Origin: Halarchaeum nitratireducens
Lineage (GTDB): Archaea; Halobacteriota; Halobacteria; Halobacteriales; Halobacteriaceae
Assembly (NCBI RefSeq): GCF_014647155.1
Contig: NZ_BMOQ01000007.1
Location: 147,480-211,479, forward strand
Direction: 5' to 3'
DNA length: 64,000 nucleotides
The position numbers and the translations under genes were made by a program. Position 1 is the stretch's first letter. Each line of letters starts with the position of its first letter. Positions 31,600 to 41,590 of this stretch are shown here, one piece after another. The notes below the pieces were generated by a model. That model was given only the letters and a program-made list of their open reading frames with translations, was not told the DNA's origin and did no database searches.

Positions 31600-31691
31600 C
31601 GATTCGAAACGCGACGCGGAGAGGGAAAAAGGATTGCGTGTTCGGTTACTGCGTCGTCTTCACGAACTTCACGGCGTCGCGGGAGACTGCC

Positions 31692-31787
31692 CTACTCTTC
31701 GCGGCTCTCGCTGAGGCGTTCCCAGATCTCGGTGCAACCGGCACCGTCTTCGACATCGTCCAGGTGTGCACCATCTTGGTTACTCAT
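31692..31787 (-). CDS. Small acidic protein, 31 aa
   Basis: A 31-residue frame (MSNQDGAHLDDVEDGAGCTE followed by IWERLSESREE) is acidic, has one cysteine in D-G-A-G-C-T-E and an amphipathic end. I recall similar mini-proteins with a D-V-E-D-G-x-G-C pattern in other haloarchaea, but cannot check this. Its start codon lies inside a TrmB-type operator (31780-31798). A TATA-like CTCTTATC on the minus strand, about 27 nt upstream, predicts a leaderless transcript. The function is unknown. Confidence 0.55.
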   Translation of the reverse strand: MSNQDGAHLDDVEDGAGCTEIWERLSESREE

Positions 31788-31798
31788 ACTTCGAGTAA
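31780..31798. promoter_or_regulatory. TrmB-type operator 1 (TACT-N8-GAGTA)
   Basis: TTACTC (31780-31785) and GAGTAA (31793-31798) are 6-bp inverted arms with a 7-nt spacer, giving TACT-N8-GAGTA. This is the form reported for Halobacterium TrmB sites (TACT-N7/8-GAGTA). It sits between the divergent 31-residue gene and trmB, 72 nt upstream of the trmB ATG. Confidence 0.8.
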
Positions 31799-31870
31799 CT
31801 CTCCGCGTCGAGATAAGAGTTGTGCCAATCGACCGCCACGCTATTGCGCACCACCACCCGAAGTTCGTGT

Positions 31871-32731
31871 ATGATCGGAGACGACGAACCCGCGGACGTG
31901 CTCGAACGTCTCGACCTCACCGAGTACGAGGCGACAGCACTCGCGGAACTCCTCGCGCTCGGGCGGACGACGGCGCCCGACCTCTCGGAGGCGACCGGCA
32001 TCCCGAAGGCCCGCATCTACGGCGTCCTCGACGGGCTCGCCGACCGGGGCTACGTGAAGGTGATTCCGGGCCGCCCGAAGCACTACCAACCGAAGCCACC
32101 CGAGCGCATCCTCGAGCGCGCCGTCGAGAACGAGCGCCAAGCGTTCGAGCGCTACCGGCAGGACGTCGAGGCAATGCGCGAAGAGTTTCTCGACACGTTC
32201 GAGCCGATGTACGAGGGGGCGAGCGAGGGCGTCACGCCCACGGAAGAGCTCTTCTGGGTCGTGGACGTTGGGGATCCCTCCGAGCAGGAGACACGCTCGC
32301 TCTATCGGGAGGCCGAAGAGTCAGTGTCGGTGATCACGAAGTCCTTCGAGTACTTCGAGCGCGTCGAGGAAGCGTTCGCGGACGCGCTCTCTCGCGGCGT
32401 CGACGTCGATGTCCTCTTTCTCCACCCCTCACATCTTACCGAGACGAACCGCGAGATCCAGCACGAAATCGTCGCGTATCTCCGCGAGACCTATCCCTCG
32501 GTTGACGTACGATTCAGTCGCGAGCAGCTGCCGTGGCGCGGGACGTTCGTGGACCCGAGCATGGATTACGAGACCGGCCGAGCCATCCTCCTCGTCGAGG
32601 AACGCGACGTCCCGCTCTCGATGCGGCAGGCGGCGGTCACGGAGAACGGCTCGTTCGTCGCGGGTCTCGAACGCTTCTTCGACCTTGTCTGGGAATACGA
32701 GGCGGCGAGCGCGGACAGTATCAACGAGTAG
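31871..32731 (+). CDS. trmB: TrmB-family transcriptional regulator
   Basis: The 286-residue protein is a sugar-responsive archaeal regulator. Residues about 9-70 are the TrmB HTH (LDLTEYEATALAELLALGRT, then LSEATGIPKARIYGVLDGLA). A coiled segment follows (ERAVENERQAFERYRQDVEA), then a C-terminal effector region (about 120-280) with the PLD-like fold of this family. ATG at 31871 is the natural start. Matching operators lie upstream of the gene and in front of the next gene, so it probably regulates itself, the small divergent gene and the agl3-like operon. The ligand is not known. Confidence 0.85.
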   Translation: MIGDDEPADVLERLDLTEYEATALAELLALGRTTAPDLSEATGIPKARIYGVLDGLADRGYVKVIPGRPKHYQPKPPERILERAVENERQAFERYRQDVEAMREEFLDTFEPMYEGASEGVTPTEELFWVVDVGDPSEQETRSLYREAEESVSVITKSFEYFERVEEAFADALSRGVDVDVLFLHPSHLTETNREIQHEIVAYLRETYPSVDVRFSREQLPWRGTFVDPSMDYETGRAILLVEERDVPLSMRQAAVTENGSFVAGLERFFDLVWEYEAASADSINE

Positions 32732-32792
32732 GTCGTTCCTACGCGGGCTTCGAACGCTGTGACGCGAGCGGACGGAAGACTTATGCCTTCTG

Positions 32793-32811
32793 TTACTCAC
32801 AATTTGAGTAA
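32793..32811. promoter_or_regulatory. TrmB-type operator 2, overlapping the agl3 start region
   Basis: TTACTC (32793-32798) and GAGTAA (32806-32811) repeat the operator architecture exactly, again TACT-N8-GAGTA. The ATG of the agl3-like gene is only 2 bases downstream, and a TATA-like ACTTATGCC lies at 32779-32787. The site therefore covers the expected transcription start of a leaderless mRNA and should act as a repressor site. Confidence 0.82.
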
Positions 32812-32813
32812 CT

Positions 32814-33956
32814 ATGACCGTGCTCCTCACCGGTGCCGACGGCTACGTTGGTTGGCCGACCGCCCTCCGACTCGCCGACCGTCTCGACGACCGCGTCGTC
32901 TGCGTCGACAACGGCTATCGCCGCGAGTGGGTCGCCGAATCCGGCAGCGTCTCCGCGGTGCCCATCGACTCCCCCGAAGAGCGCTTCGCGGCCGTTGACG
33001 GTCTTTCCTACGTCGAGGGCGATCTCGCCGATCGGGAGTTCGTCGAGCAGCTCATCGAGGTGTACGAGCCGGACACTGTCCTCCACGCCGCCGCCCAGCC
33101 CTCCGCCGTCTATGCGGGAATCAACGGCGAGCGTGCGCTCTTCACCCAGCAGAACAACGTCTCGATGACGCTCAACCTCCTCCACTGCCTGCACGAGGCC
33201 GGCCTCGACGACACGCACTTCATCGAGACGACGACCACGGGGGTCTACGGCGCGCCCGAGTTCCCCATTCCTGAAGGCCCCACCGAGATGTCGAACAGTG
33301 GGGAGAGCGACGACGTACCGTTCCCCGCGATGGGCGGCTCCTGGTACCACCAGACGAAGGCGTTCGACGCCGGGAACATGCGCCTCGCAAGCGGCGAGTG
33401 GGACATGCCCATTAGCGACGTCCGCACCGCCATCGTCTTCGGGACCGAGACGGCGGAGACGCGCGAGCACGCCTCGCCGACGCGCTTCGACTTCGACTAC
33501 TACTTCGGCACCGTCGTGAACCGCTTCTGCGCGCAGGCCGTCGCAGGCTATCCCATTACCGTGTACGGGAAGGGCGAGCAGCGCAAGCCGATGGTCACGC
33601 TCGAGGACACCGTTGAGAGCCTCGTTTCCCTCGTTGAGGCTGGTCCTGCGGCGGATGACGACGTCACCGTCTACAATCAGGTGAATCGTCCCGTCGCCAT
33701 CGTCGAACTCGCCGAGACCATCGCCGAGGTCGGCGAAGAGTTCGATCTCGATGCCGACGTCGAGCACTTCGAGAATCCGCGTGACGAGGACGAGGAGCAC
33801 GAGATGGAGATGGATAACGAGCGCTTCCGTTCGCTCGTCGACGACGAGACAAGCCTCGAAGAGGGCATCCGTGACGTTCTTTCGACGCTCGTCGAGCACG
33901 ACGAACGCATCGCTGCCCACGAGGACCGCTTCCTGCCGGGGGTGCTCTCCGATTAG
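32814..33956 (+). CDS. agl3: UDP-sulfoquinovose synthase-like enzyme (Agl3/SQD1 family)
   Basis: The 380-residue extended SDR resembles SQD1 and archaeal Agl3, which make UDP-sulfoquinovose from UDP-glucose and sulfite. The start VLLTGADGYVGWPTALRLAD has the distinctive G-Y-V/I-G-W-P/A-T motif of that group. HAAAQPSAVY, the Thr-rich catalytic strand ETTTTGVYG and WYHQTK (Tyr-x-x-x-Lys) also fit. The C-terminal region is unusually acidic (RDEDEEHEMEMDNE). It heads the operon for the next epimerases and GlmU/GlmS, under a TrmB-type operator. Alternatively it could be another UDP-sugar dehydratase of the same subgroup. Confidence 0.75.
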   Translation: MTVLLTGADGYVGWPTALRLADRLDDRVVCVDNGYRREWVAESGSVSAVPIDSPEERFAAVDGLSYVEGDLADREFVEQLIEVYEPDTVLHAAAQPSAVYAGINGERALFTQQNNVSMTLNLLHCLHEAGLDDTHFIETTTTGVYGAPEFPIPEGPTEMSNSGESDDVPFPAMGGSWYHQTKAFDAGNMRLASGEWDMPISDVRTAIVFGTETAETREHASPTRFDFDYYFGTVVNRFCAQAVAGYPITVYGKGEQRKPMVTLEDTVESLVSLVEAGPAADDDVTVYNQVNRPVAIVELAETIAEVGEEFDLDADVEHFENPRDEDEEHEMEMDNERFRSLVDDETSLEEGIRDVLSTLVEHDERIAAHEDRFLPGVLSD

Positions 33957-34851
33957 CAACACCATCCTCGTCACCGGCGGCGCGGGCTACGTCGGGAGCG
34001 CGCTCGTCCCGCGCCTCCTTGCCGGAGGCTACGACGTCCGCGTCCTCGACGACTTCAGCCTCTCCACCCCCCGCAATCTGATGGGATCGTCGCTCTCCGA
34101 TGTCGACTTCCACCGCGGCGACATCCGCAAGCGTGACGCCGTCGACGTGGCGATGGCGGACGTTGACGCCGTGATCCACCTCGCCGCCGTCACGGGCGCT
34201 GCGCAGTCCCACGGGATGCGCGAGCGCGTCGAGGACATCAACGTTCACGGCACCGAAGTCGTCGCGGACGCCGCGGAGGCCGCCGGCGTCGAGACGTTCG
34301 TCCTCGCCTCTTCGTGTAACGTCTACGGCGACACCCACGATGAGGAACTCGACGAGGAGTCGACGACTGCGCCCGGCAACCCCTATGCGGAGTCGAAACT
34401 CGCCTGCGAAGATATCGTCGCTGCGCGCGACTTCACCGACGTCAACCTACGGCTCGCAACGAACTTCGGTTACTCGCCGGGCGTGCGCTTCAACCTCGTC
34501 GTGAACTCCTTCGTCTTCCGCGCGCTCGCCGGCGAACCGCTCACCGTGTACGGCGACGGGACGAACTGGCGGCCGTTCCTCCACGTCAAGGACACCGCGC
34601 GCGCCTTCGAGGCCGCGCTCGACTGGCCCGCCGGAACCTACAACGTCGGCCTCGATAACTTCCGCATCGACGAGATCGCCGACGCCGTCGCCGACGTCGC
34701 CGAACGCGACATCGAGACGGACTACCTCGCGGAGCGAGACCCCGGTCCGTCCTATCACGTCCACTTCGACCGGATGCACGAGCGCGGTTTCGAACCGATG
34801 CACGACCTGCGCGAAGGTATTTCAGCCCTCGCCGCACAGTTCCAAGCATGA
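33952..34851 (+). CDS. NAD-dependent sugar epimerase/dehydratase, non-standard start
   Basis: The 299-residue extended SDR (SNTILVTGGAGYVGSALVPR) has Y-A-E-S-K as the active-site pair and NWRPFLHVKDTARAFEAALD in the substrate region. No ATG, GTG or TTG lies between the frame's noisy upstream part and the glycine-rich loop. Translation most likely starts at ATT (33952-33954), which overlaps the agl3 TAG stop and would give an N-terminus of normal length. Its ATGA junction with the next gene is intact, so the gene appears functional. The likely role is nucleotide-sugar epimerisation for glycan synthesis. Confidence 0.78.
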   Translation: MSNTILVTGGAGYVGSALVPRLLAGGYDVRVLDDFSLSTPRNLMGSSLSDVDFHRGDIRKRDAVDVAMADVDAVIHLAAVTGAAQSHGMRERVEDINVHGTEVVADAAEAAGVETFVLASSCNVYGDTHDEELDEESTTAPGNPYAESKLACEDIVAARDFTDVNLRLATNFGYSPGVRFNLVVNSFVFRALAGEPLTVYGDGTNWRPFLHVKDTARAFEAALDWPAGTYNVGLDNFRIDEIADAVADVAERDIETDYLAERDPGPSYHVHFDRMHERGFEPMHDLREGISALAAQFQA

Positions 34852-35795
34852 CCGAAACGCACACCATCGGCGTCACCGGCGCCGCCGGTTACATCGGTTC
34901 GCGCGTCACACGCGAACTGTTCGCCGACGGCCACGACGTCGTCCCCGTGGACGACTTTAGCTACGGGGACGTCACCGAAATCGACGGCCGCACAGTCCGA
35001 GAACTCGACGTCCGAGACGGTGACGCGCTCCGCGATGCTTTCGACGACGTGGACGCCGTGATGCATCTTGCCGCCGTGAGCGGCGTCCAGTCCTGCGCCG
35101 AGAACGAGCGTGAGGCGTTCGACGTGAACGTCCGCGGGACTGAGACCGTCACGTGGTTCGCACGCGAACGCGGCCTCCCGCTTGTCTTCCCCTGCAGCAT
35201 GGCCATCCTCGGCGAACCGACCGAGTTTCCCATCACTGCCGACCATCCGCGAGCGCCCGTCAACCACTACGGGCTGACGAAGAAAATGAGCGAGTCCGAC
35301 GTCCACGATCTCGCGCGCGACGAGTTCCCCGCACACGTCTACATGAAGTCGAACCTCTACGGCCACCACGAGATCGACGGTGAGACGATCGGGAAGAACA
35401 CCGTCATCAACATCTTCGTCGACCGTGCGAAGCAGGGGAAAGACCTCGAAGTCCACGCGCCCGGGACGCAGTCCCGTGACTTCATCCACGTGAAGGACGT
35501 CGCGCGGGCGTACCCACGCTCGCTTGACGTCCTCCTCGGCGCCGAGGTGGGCGCGACGACGCTTCCCATCGCGAGCGGCGAGGAGCACTCCATCCTCGAG
35601 ATCGCCGAGATCGTTCGAGAAGCGGCCGCCGACGTCCGCGGAGCGGACATCGACGTCGAGATTGTCGAGAACCCGCGCGGCTCGGAGGCCGCGGGCGAGG
35701 ACTTCACCGTCGACACCAGCGCGACGCAGGAAGCCATCGGCTTCGAGGCACACCACACCGTCGAGGAGACGGTCAGGGGGTTGTTGGCGGAATGA
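34848..35795 (+). CDS. NAD-dependent sugar epimerase/dehydratase
   Basis: The 315-residue extended SDR starts IGVTGAAGYIGSRVTRELFA, has an FPCSMAILGEP segment at the serine position, and the Y-G-L-T-K active site pair. HAPGTQSRDFIHVKDVARAY is the usual substrate-side motif. It overlaps the preceding epimerase by ATGA and the following nucleotidyltransferase by 4 nt, so it sits in the middle of a tight operon. Compared with its neighbour it is a different subfamily; tandem distinct epimerases suggest a rare sugar in the glycan. The exact reaction is unknown. Confidence 0.82.
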   Translation: MTETHTIGVTGAAGYIGSRVTRELFADGHDVVPVDDFSYGDVTEIDGRTVRELDVRDGDALRDAFDDVDAVMHLAAVSGVQSCAENEREAFDVNVRGTETVTWFARERGLPLVFPCSMAILGEPTEFPITADHPRAPVNHYGLTKKMSESDVHDLARDEFPAHVYMKSNLYGHHEIDGETIGKNTVINIFVDRAKQGKDLEVHAPGTQSRDFIHVKDVARAYPRSLDVLLGAEVGATTLPIASGEEHSILEIAEIVREAAADVRGADIDVEIVENPRGSEAAGEDFTVDTSATQEAIGFEAHHTVEETVRGLLAE

Positions 35796-36946
35796 AGGCC
35801 GTGATTCTCGTGGCCGGCGAGGGCACCCGCCTCCAGCCGCTCACCGAGTCCCGGCCGAAGCCGATGCTCCGGGTGGCGAACCGACCGCTCCTCGAACACG
35901 TCGTCACGGCGGTCCGCGACGCCGGGATCGACGAGATCGTCCTCGTCGTCGGCTACCGGCGCGAACGCATCCAGAGCTACTTCGGCGACGGCGACGACTG
36001 GGGCGTCGACGTCACGTACGCGATCCAGGAGAAGCAGCTCGGGACCGGTCACGCGGTCCTGCAGGCCGAGTCGTTCGTCGAGGGGCCGTTCGTCGCGCTC
36101 AACGGCGACCGGATCGTGGAGAGCGACGACATCGAACGCGTCGTCGACGCGCTCCGCGAGACGGGCGAGACGACGCTCGCGGTCTCGCGCGCCTCGCGGC
36201 CGAGCGACTACGGCGTCGTCAGCCTGGAGGGGGACAGCGTCGTCGACATCGTCGAGAAACCCCCCAAGCACGCCGCGCCGTCGGACGTCGTGAACGCCGG
36301 CATCTACGGCTTTAGCCCCTCGATCTTCGACGCGCTCCGCGAGACGACCGCCGAGGGTGAGCTCGCCGTGACGGACACGCTCGAACGGCTCGTGGGCGCG
36401 GGCGAAGTCGAGGCGGTGATGCTCAATGGGCAGTGGATCGACGTCTCGTATCTCTGGGACCTCCTCCGCGTCAACGCCTCCATCGTGACGGCCGAGACCG
36501 CTGAATCGGCGCAGATCGACGCGAGCGCGAGCGTCCTCGGCGACGTCGCGGTAGGCGACGACGTCCGTGTTCGTCCAGGCGCGCGCGTCCTCACGGGCAC
36601 GGCGCTCGGCGACAGCGCCACCGTGGGCGCGAACGCCGTCGTGGCGAACAGCGTCGTCCTGCCGGACGCGACCATCGGCGCGGGCGCGGTCGTCCGCGAC
36701 GCCGTCGTCGGCGAGAACGCGACCGTCGGCCCGAATGTCACGGTCGAAGGCGGCGAAAGTGACGTTCCCGTGAATGGCCGCGTCCACGCGGACGTGCGCC
36801 TCGGCGGCGTCGTCGGCGACAACGCGCACGTCGGGGGTGCGACGACGCTCGCACCCGGGACGGTGCTCGGCAATCGCGTCGACGTTGAGACCGGGAGTCA
36901 CGCCGACGGTCGGATCGAGAGCGACGCGCTGGTACGGAGGGCCTGA
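35792..36946 (+). CDS. glmU: Bifunctional sugar-1-phosphate nucleotidylyl/acetyltransferase (GlmU-like)
   Basis: The 384-residue enzyme has an N-terminal nucleotidyltransferase domain (VILVAGEGTRLQPLTESRPK, signature G-x-G-T-R-x-x-P-L-T, then KP). A left-handed beta helix of hexapeptide repeats follows from about residue 240 (IDASASVLGDVAVGDDVRVR and so on). This is the architecture of archaeal GlmU-like enzymes that acetylate glucosamine-1-phosphate and couple it to UTP. It is directly followed by glmS, which supplies glucosamine-6-phosphate, so the UDP-GlcNAc route is a firm inference. Confidence 0.85.
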   Translation: MKAVILVAGEGTRLQPLTESRPKPMLRVANRPLLEHVVTAVRDAGIDEIVLVVGYRRERIQSYFGDGDDWGVDVTYAIQEKQLGTGHAVLQAESFVEGPFVALNGDRIVESDDIERVVDALRETGETTLAVSRASRPSDYGVVSLEGDSVVDIVEKPPKHAAPSDVVNAGIYGFSPSIFDALRETTAEGELAVTDTLERLVGAGEVEAVMLNGQWIDVSYLWDLLRVNASIVTAETAESAQIDASASVLGDVAVGDDVRVRPGARVLTGTALGDSATVGANAVVANSVVLPDATIGAGAVVRDAVVGENATVGPNVTVEGGESDVPVNGRVHADVRLGGVVGDNAHVGGATTLAPGTVLGNRVDVETGSHADGRIESDALVRRA

Positions 36947-36948
36947 CG

Positions 36949-38763
<1,815 letters not shown>

Positions 38764-40299
38764 TCAGCCCATCAAGTGCTTCGCGATCTCTTTTAGCGGT
38801 CCGAGGTCAACGCCGAAGCGCTCCTCGAAGCTGAGGAGGAGACGGATGTCCTCCGGTTCGACACCATACCGGACGACAGCGACACCGTAGACGAGGAGGA
38901 AGACGGTAAATATCCCGACCAGTCTCGGGAGCGACATCCCGACGGTCGGGCCGAACACGGTTAGTGCGAGCAACGTCGCAGCACCGATTGCTGGTGCAAG
39001 GAGGAGCGAGCGCGTGAACGGTTGGATGCGCGTGCGCCGATAGAGCTGTATCGAGTAGAGGAGGTTCAACAGGAGGTACGACGCCGTGGTCGCGTACGCC
39101 GCACCGAGGAGGCCGTATTTCGGAATGAGAACGAGATTGAGTAGGACGTTGAGTACCGCGGCCGCGATGTCGTCGAGCATTATCAGGCGCGTGTGGCCGA
39201 GCGAGGTCAACGTACCCTTGTTCAGGCCGAATGTGGTGTGAATGAAGAACCCGGCAGCCAGAACTGAAAGGGCCGCAGCACCGGAGACGTACTCGGCTCC
39301 GAACGTATAGCGAATCGCTTGTTCCGGGAACAGGAACAGGAGCAAGAAGAGGGGGAGTGTCGCAAGTACCACCCACCGCGTTGCCAGTTGATAGAGGCGC
39401 TTCATCTGGTCGTGCTCGCCGCTCGCGTCGAGCTCCGAGAGGATCGGCATGAAGACGAACCCGAACGCCGTCATCGCAGTCATCAGGAGCTGTGCGAGCG
39501 GATACGCGACGTTATAGACGCCGACAGCACCCGTGCCACCGAACGCGCCGAGCATGTAGAAATCGATATCGGAGATGACTATTGTCATCGCTCCGCTCGC
39601 CACGAGCGGGAGCGAGAAGGACAGTAGCTCGCGTTCACGGCTCACCGTCGACACGGTACGGTCGAAGAGAGGCGTCCGTCGCGAGAGATAGACGAGCCCG
39701 ACGAGCGCTGCCGCCGCATACGACGCGAGATAGGCGTACGAGACGCCGATTGCGCCGAGGCCGAACAGCAGGGCGACCACGATGCCCAGGAATCGGACGA
39801 CAGGGAACGTGACGTTCTGAACCACGACCTTCGGAAGCGACTCCTGCATGCCCTGCACGGACCCGAGCGCGAGCTTCATCACTGCGCCGAACGGAATCGC
39901 GACGGCGAATATTCGAAAGATGAATGTTAGGGACGGGTCGTCGAATACCCGTGTCGCGAGGAAGGGGGCGAGCACGAATAGAGCGGCCCCGACGAGAAGG
40001 GAGAGTGGAAAAGCCACTCGAAACGCGGAGACGAGGACCGACCGGCGATCTGCCCGGCTCTCGTATCGCGGGAGATACCGACCGATACCACTGTGGAGAC
40101 CAAGTATGACTAGCGTCGAGGTGACTGCGGCCGTGGTAATGCCGAGCGAGACGGCCCCGTAATCGACGTGGCCCAGCGAGCGTGCGATGAGGACCTTCGC
40201 GATGAACGAGATCGCGAGTTCGAGAACGAGACCCAGCAGGACGACACCTCCGCCCTTGAATAGCGAGCGGATAGTCGCGAAACCGTCTTCGTCAGTCAT
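38764..40299 (-). CDS. Polysaccharide/oligosaccharide flippase (AglR/Wzx type)
   Basis: The 511-residue protein has about 14 hydrophobic helices in the MATE-like layout of polysaccharide exporters. It starts with SLFKGGGVVLLGLVLELAIS and VLIARSLGHVDYGAVSLGIT, which is the family's conserved first loop (x-R-x-L-G-x-x-x-Y-G). In haloarchaea such proteins (for example AglR) assist in flipping dolichol-linked sugars outward. It overlaps the following glycosyltransferase by ATGA. The stop abuts the glmS stop, so the two operons converge. Confidence 0.85.
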   Translation of the reverse strand: MTDEDGFATIRSLFKGGGVVLLGLVLELAISFIAKVLIARSLGHVDYGAVSLGITTAAVTSTLVILGLHSGIGRYLPRYESRADRRSVLVSAFRVAFPLSLLVGAALFVLAPFLATRVFDDPSLTFIFRIFAVAIPFGAVMKLALGSVQGMQESLPKVVVQNVTFPVVRFLGIVVALLFGLGAIGVSYAYLASYAAAALVGLVYLSRRTPLFDRTVSTVSRERELLSFSLPLVASGAMTIVISDIDFYMLGAFGGTGAVGVYNVAYPLAQLLMTAMTAFGFVFMPILSELDASGEHDQMKRLYQLATRWVVLATLPLFLLLFLFPEQAIRYTFGAEYVSGAAALSVLAAGFFIHTTFGLNKGTLTSLGHTRLIMLDDIAAAVLNVLLNLVLIPKYGLLGAAYATTASYLLLNLLYSIQLYRRTRIQPFTRSLLLAPAIGAATLLALTVFGPTVGMSLPRLVGIFTVFLLVYGVAVVRYGVEPEDIRLLLSFEERFGVDLGPLKEIAKHLMG

Positions 40300-41303
40300 C
40301 TCTGCGGGCCAGGGCTCGCCCCATCGCGTTCATCGCCATCGTTCATGCCGCCGTAGTTCCACGAGAAATCGCCGGATCGGAACTCGCGGAGTGCAGTGTA
40401 TCCGAGGACGAAAAAGCGCGGCGCCAACCGGAAATCCCTGGCTCGGAGTTCGAACGTCGAACGATAGCGGATGGCCTTCATGTAGATGAACACGACGGTC
40501 AGCGCGACGACCGTGAGAAGCGATAGGACACCGAGGACCGGCACGGAAAGCAGGAGAAGCGGCGTCGCGAGCAGGGCCAAAACCGAGAAGACCGAGGCTG
40601 CATCACCCGTCGGATGTTCCGGATGGAACCGCGCGTACCACCAGCCGTACTTCCGGAGAAACGCGACCGAGCTCGGCCGTCCCAGTGCCTTGTTGAGTGT
40701 ACTCTCCTCGGTTTCAGCTATTTCGTCGCCATGCAGACTGGATTTAGCGTACGCCTTCGCTCCTGACAGCCACAGCCGAATCTGCATGTCCCAATCCTCA
40801 CCCCGCGGAAGCCACGGGTCCCATCCCTCGACCCGGTCCAGCGCCTCCCTCTTGATGCTGCAGTTCGCCTGCTGGAAGAAAAAACCACTCTTCGGGCTGT
40901 CTACCTGCTGGTCCCACGACGACAAATAGGTCGCGGAGAGGACATCGTACTCCGGGTTAGCCCTGTGGAACGCCACTTGCCGCTCGATCCAGTTGTCGGC
41001 GACGTGGCGGTTCGTGTCGAGACAGGCGAGCAAGTCGCCGGTGAATCGCTCGTAGATATCTTGTCGGGCGGCGCCCACACCGCGTCCTCGTGACGACTGC
41101 TCGTAGCAGTCGATCGAGACCGTAGTTCCTTCTGCGAACTCACGGATGATACGCGGCGTCTCGTCGGAGCTCGCGTCAACGATCAGAATACGGTCGGGTG
41201 GACGGGTCTGGTTGACCAGCATCCGAAGCGTGTGCTCGATGGTGTCACTATTATTTCTGGTCGGAATACCGACCGTTATCGAGTACCCGTCTGACTCGTT
41301 CAT
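40296..41303 (-). CDS. Family 2 glycosyltransferase with C-terminal membrane helices
   Basis: The 335-residue enzyme begins MNESDGYSITVGIPTRNNSD, a GT-A fold start. It has a nucleotide-sugar-binding IVDASSDETPRI and a D-x-N in place of the usual D-x-D (LACLDTNRHVAD). Two hydrophobic helices near residues 240-285 anchor it to the membrane. The likely task is adding a sugar to a lipid-linked glycan. ATG at 41303 is chosen over upstream starts because the extension is not family-like. It starts the minus-strand pair with the flippase. Confidence 0.78.
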   Translation of the reverse strand: MNESDGYSITVGIPTRNNSDTIEHTLRMLVNQTRPPDRILIVDASSDETPRIIREFAEGTTVSIDCYEQSSRGRGVGAARQDIYERFTGDLLACLDTNRHVADNWIERQVAFHRANPEYDVLSATYLSSWDQQVDSPKSGFFFQQANCSIKREALDRVEGWDPWLPRGEDWDMQIRLWLSGAKAYAKSSLHGDEIAETEESTLNKALGRPSSVAFLRKYGWWYARFHPEHPTGDAASVFSVLALLATPLLLLSVPVLGVLSLLTVVALTVVFIYMKAIRYRSTFELRARDFRLAPRFFVLGYTALREFRSGDFSWNYGGMNDGDERDGASPGPQR

Positions 41304-41590
41304 TATAGCGACTGGGGACGCCGTGTGGACTTGAACATCGCTTCCGCAAGTCGGTGGCCGCCGGTAACGTGACGCTCGCCCCGGAATAGCCGCCATCCGC
41401 CGGACTGGACCTTCACACTAGTCTCGCGACCGTAGAACAGAGTCACCGGACGCAAAATCATCGTTCTCGTATTTATTCAACGGGTGGTCATATACGCTGT
41501 TCGATTTCATACGTCTCCAGCGACGGACTTAATATTCGAAAAGACCAACGAATCGAACGGTCGAGCTATTCACCCTTATAATCTCCAGAT
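41304..41590. promoter_or_regulatory. Divergent promoter region between two glycosyltransferases
   Basis: About 290 bases without a gene. The segment 41460-41580 is A/T-rich compared with its surroundings (TCGTATTTATTCAAC, CTTAATATTCG, CACCCTTATAATC). The last of these, at 41572-41582, is only about 10 bases before the plus-strand ATG. The CTTAATATTCG near 41528-41538 is a more plausible TATA region for that gene with a short leader. Confidence 0.4.

Noticed and set aside
35357..36901. Minus-strand 514-codon frame opposite the GlmU-like gene
   Set aside because: Shadow of a hexapeptide-repeat protein, which creates long open antisense frames in GC-rich DNA.
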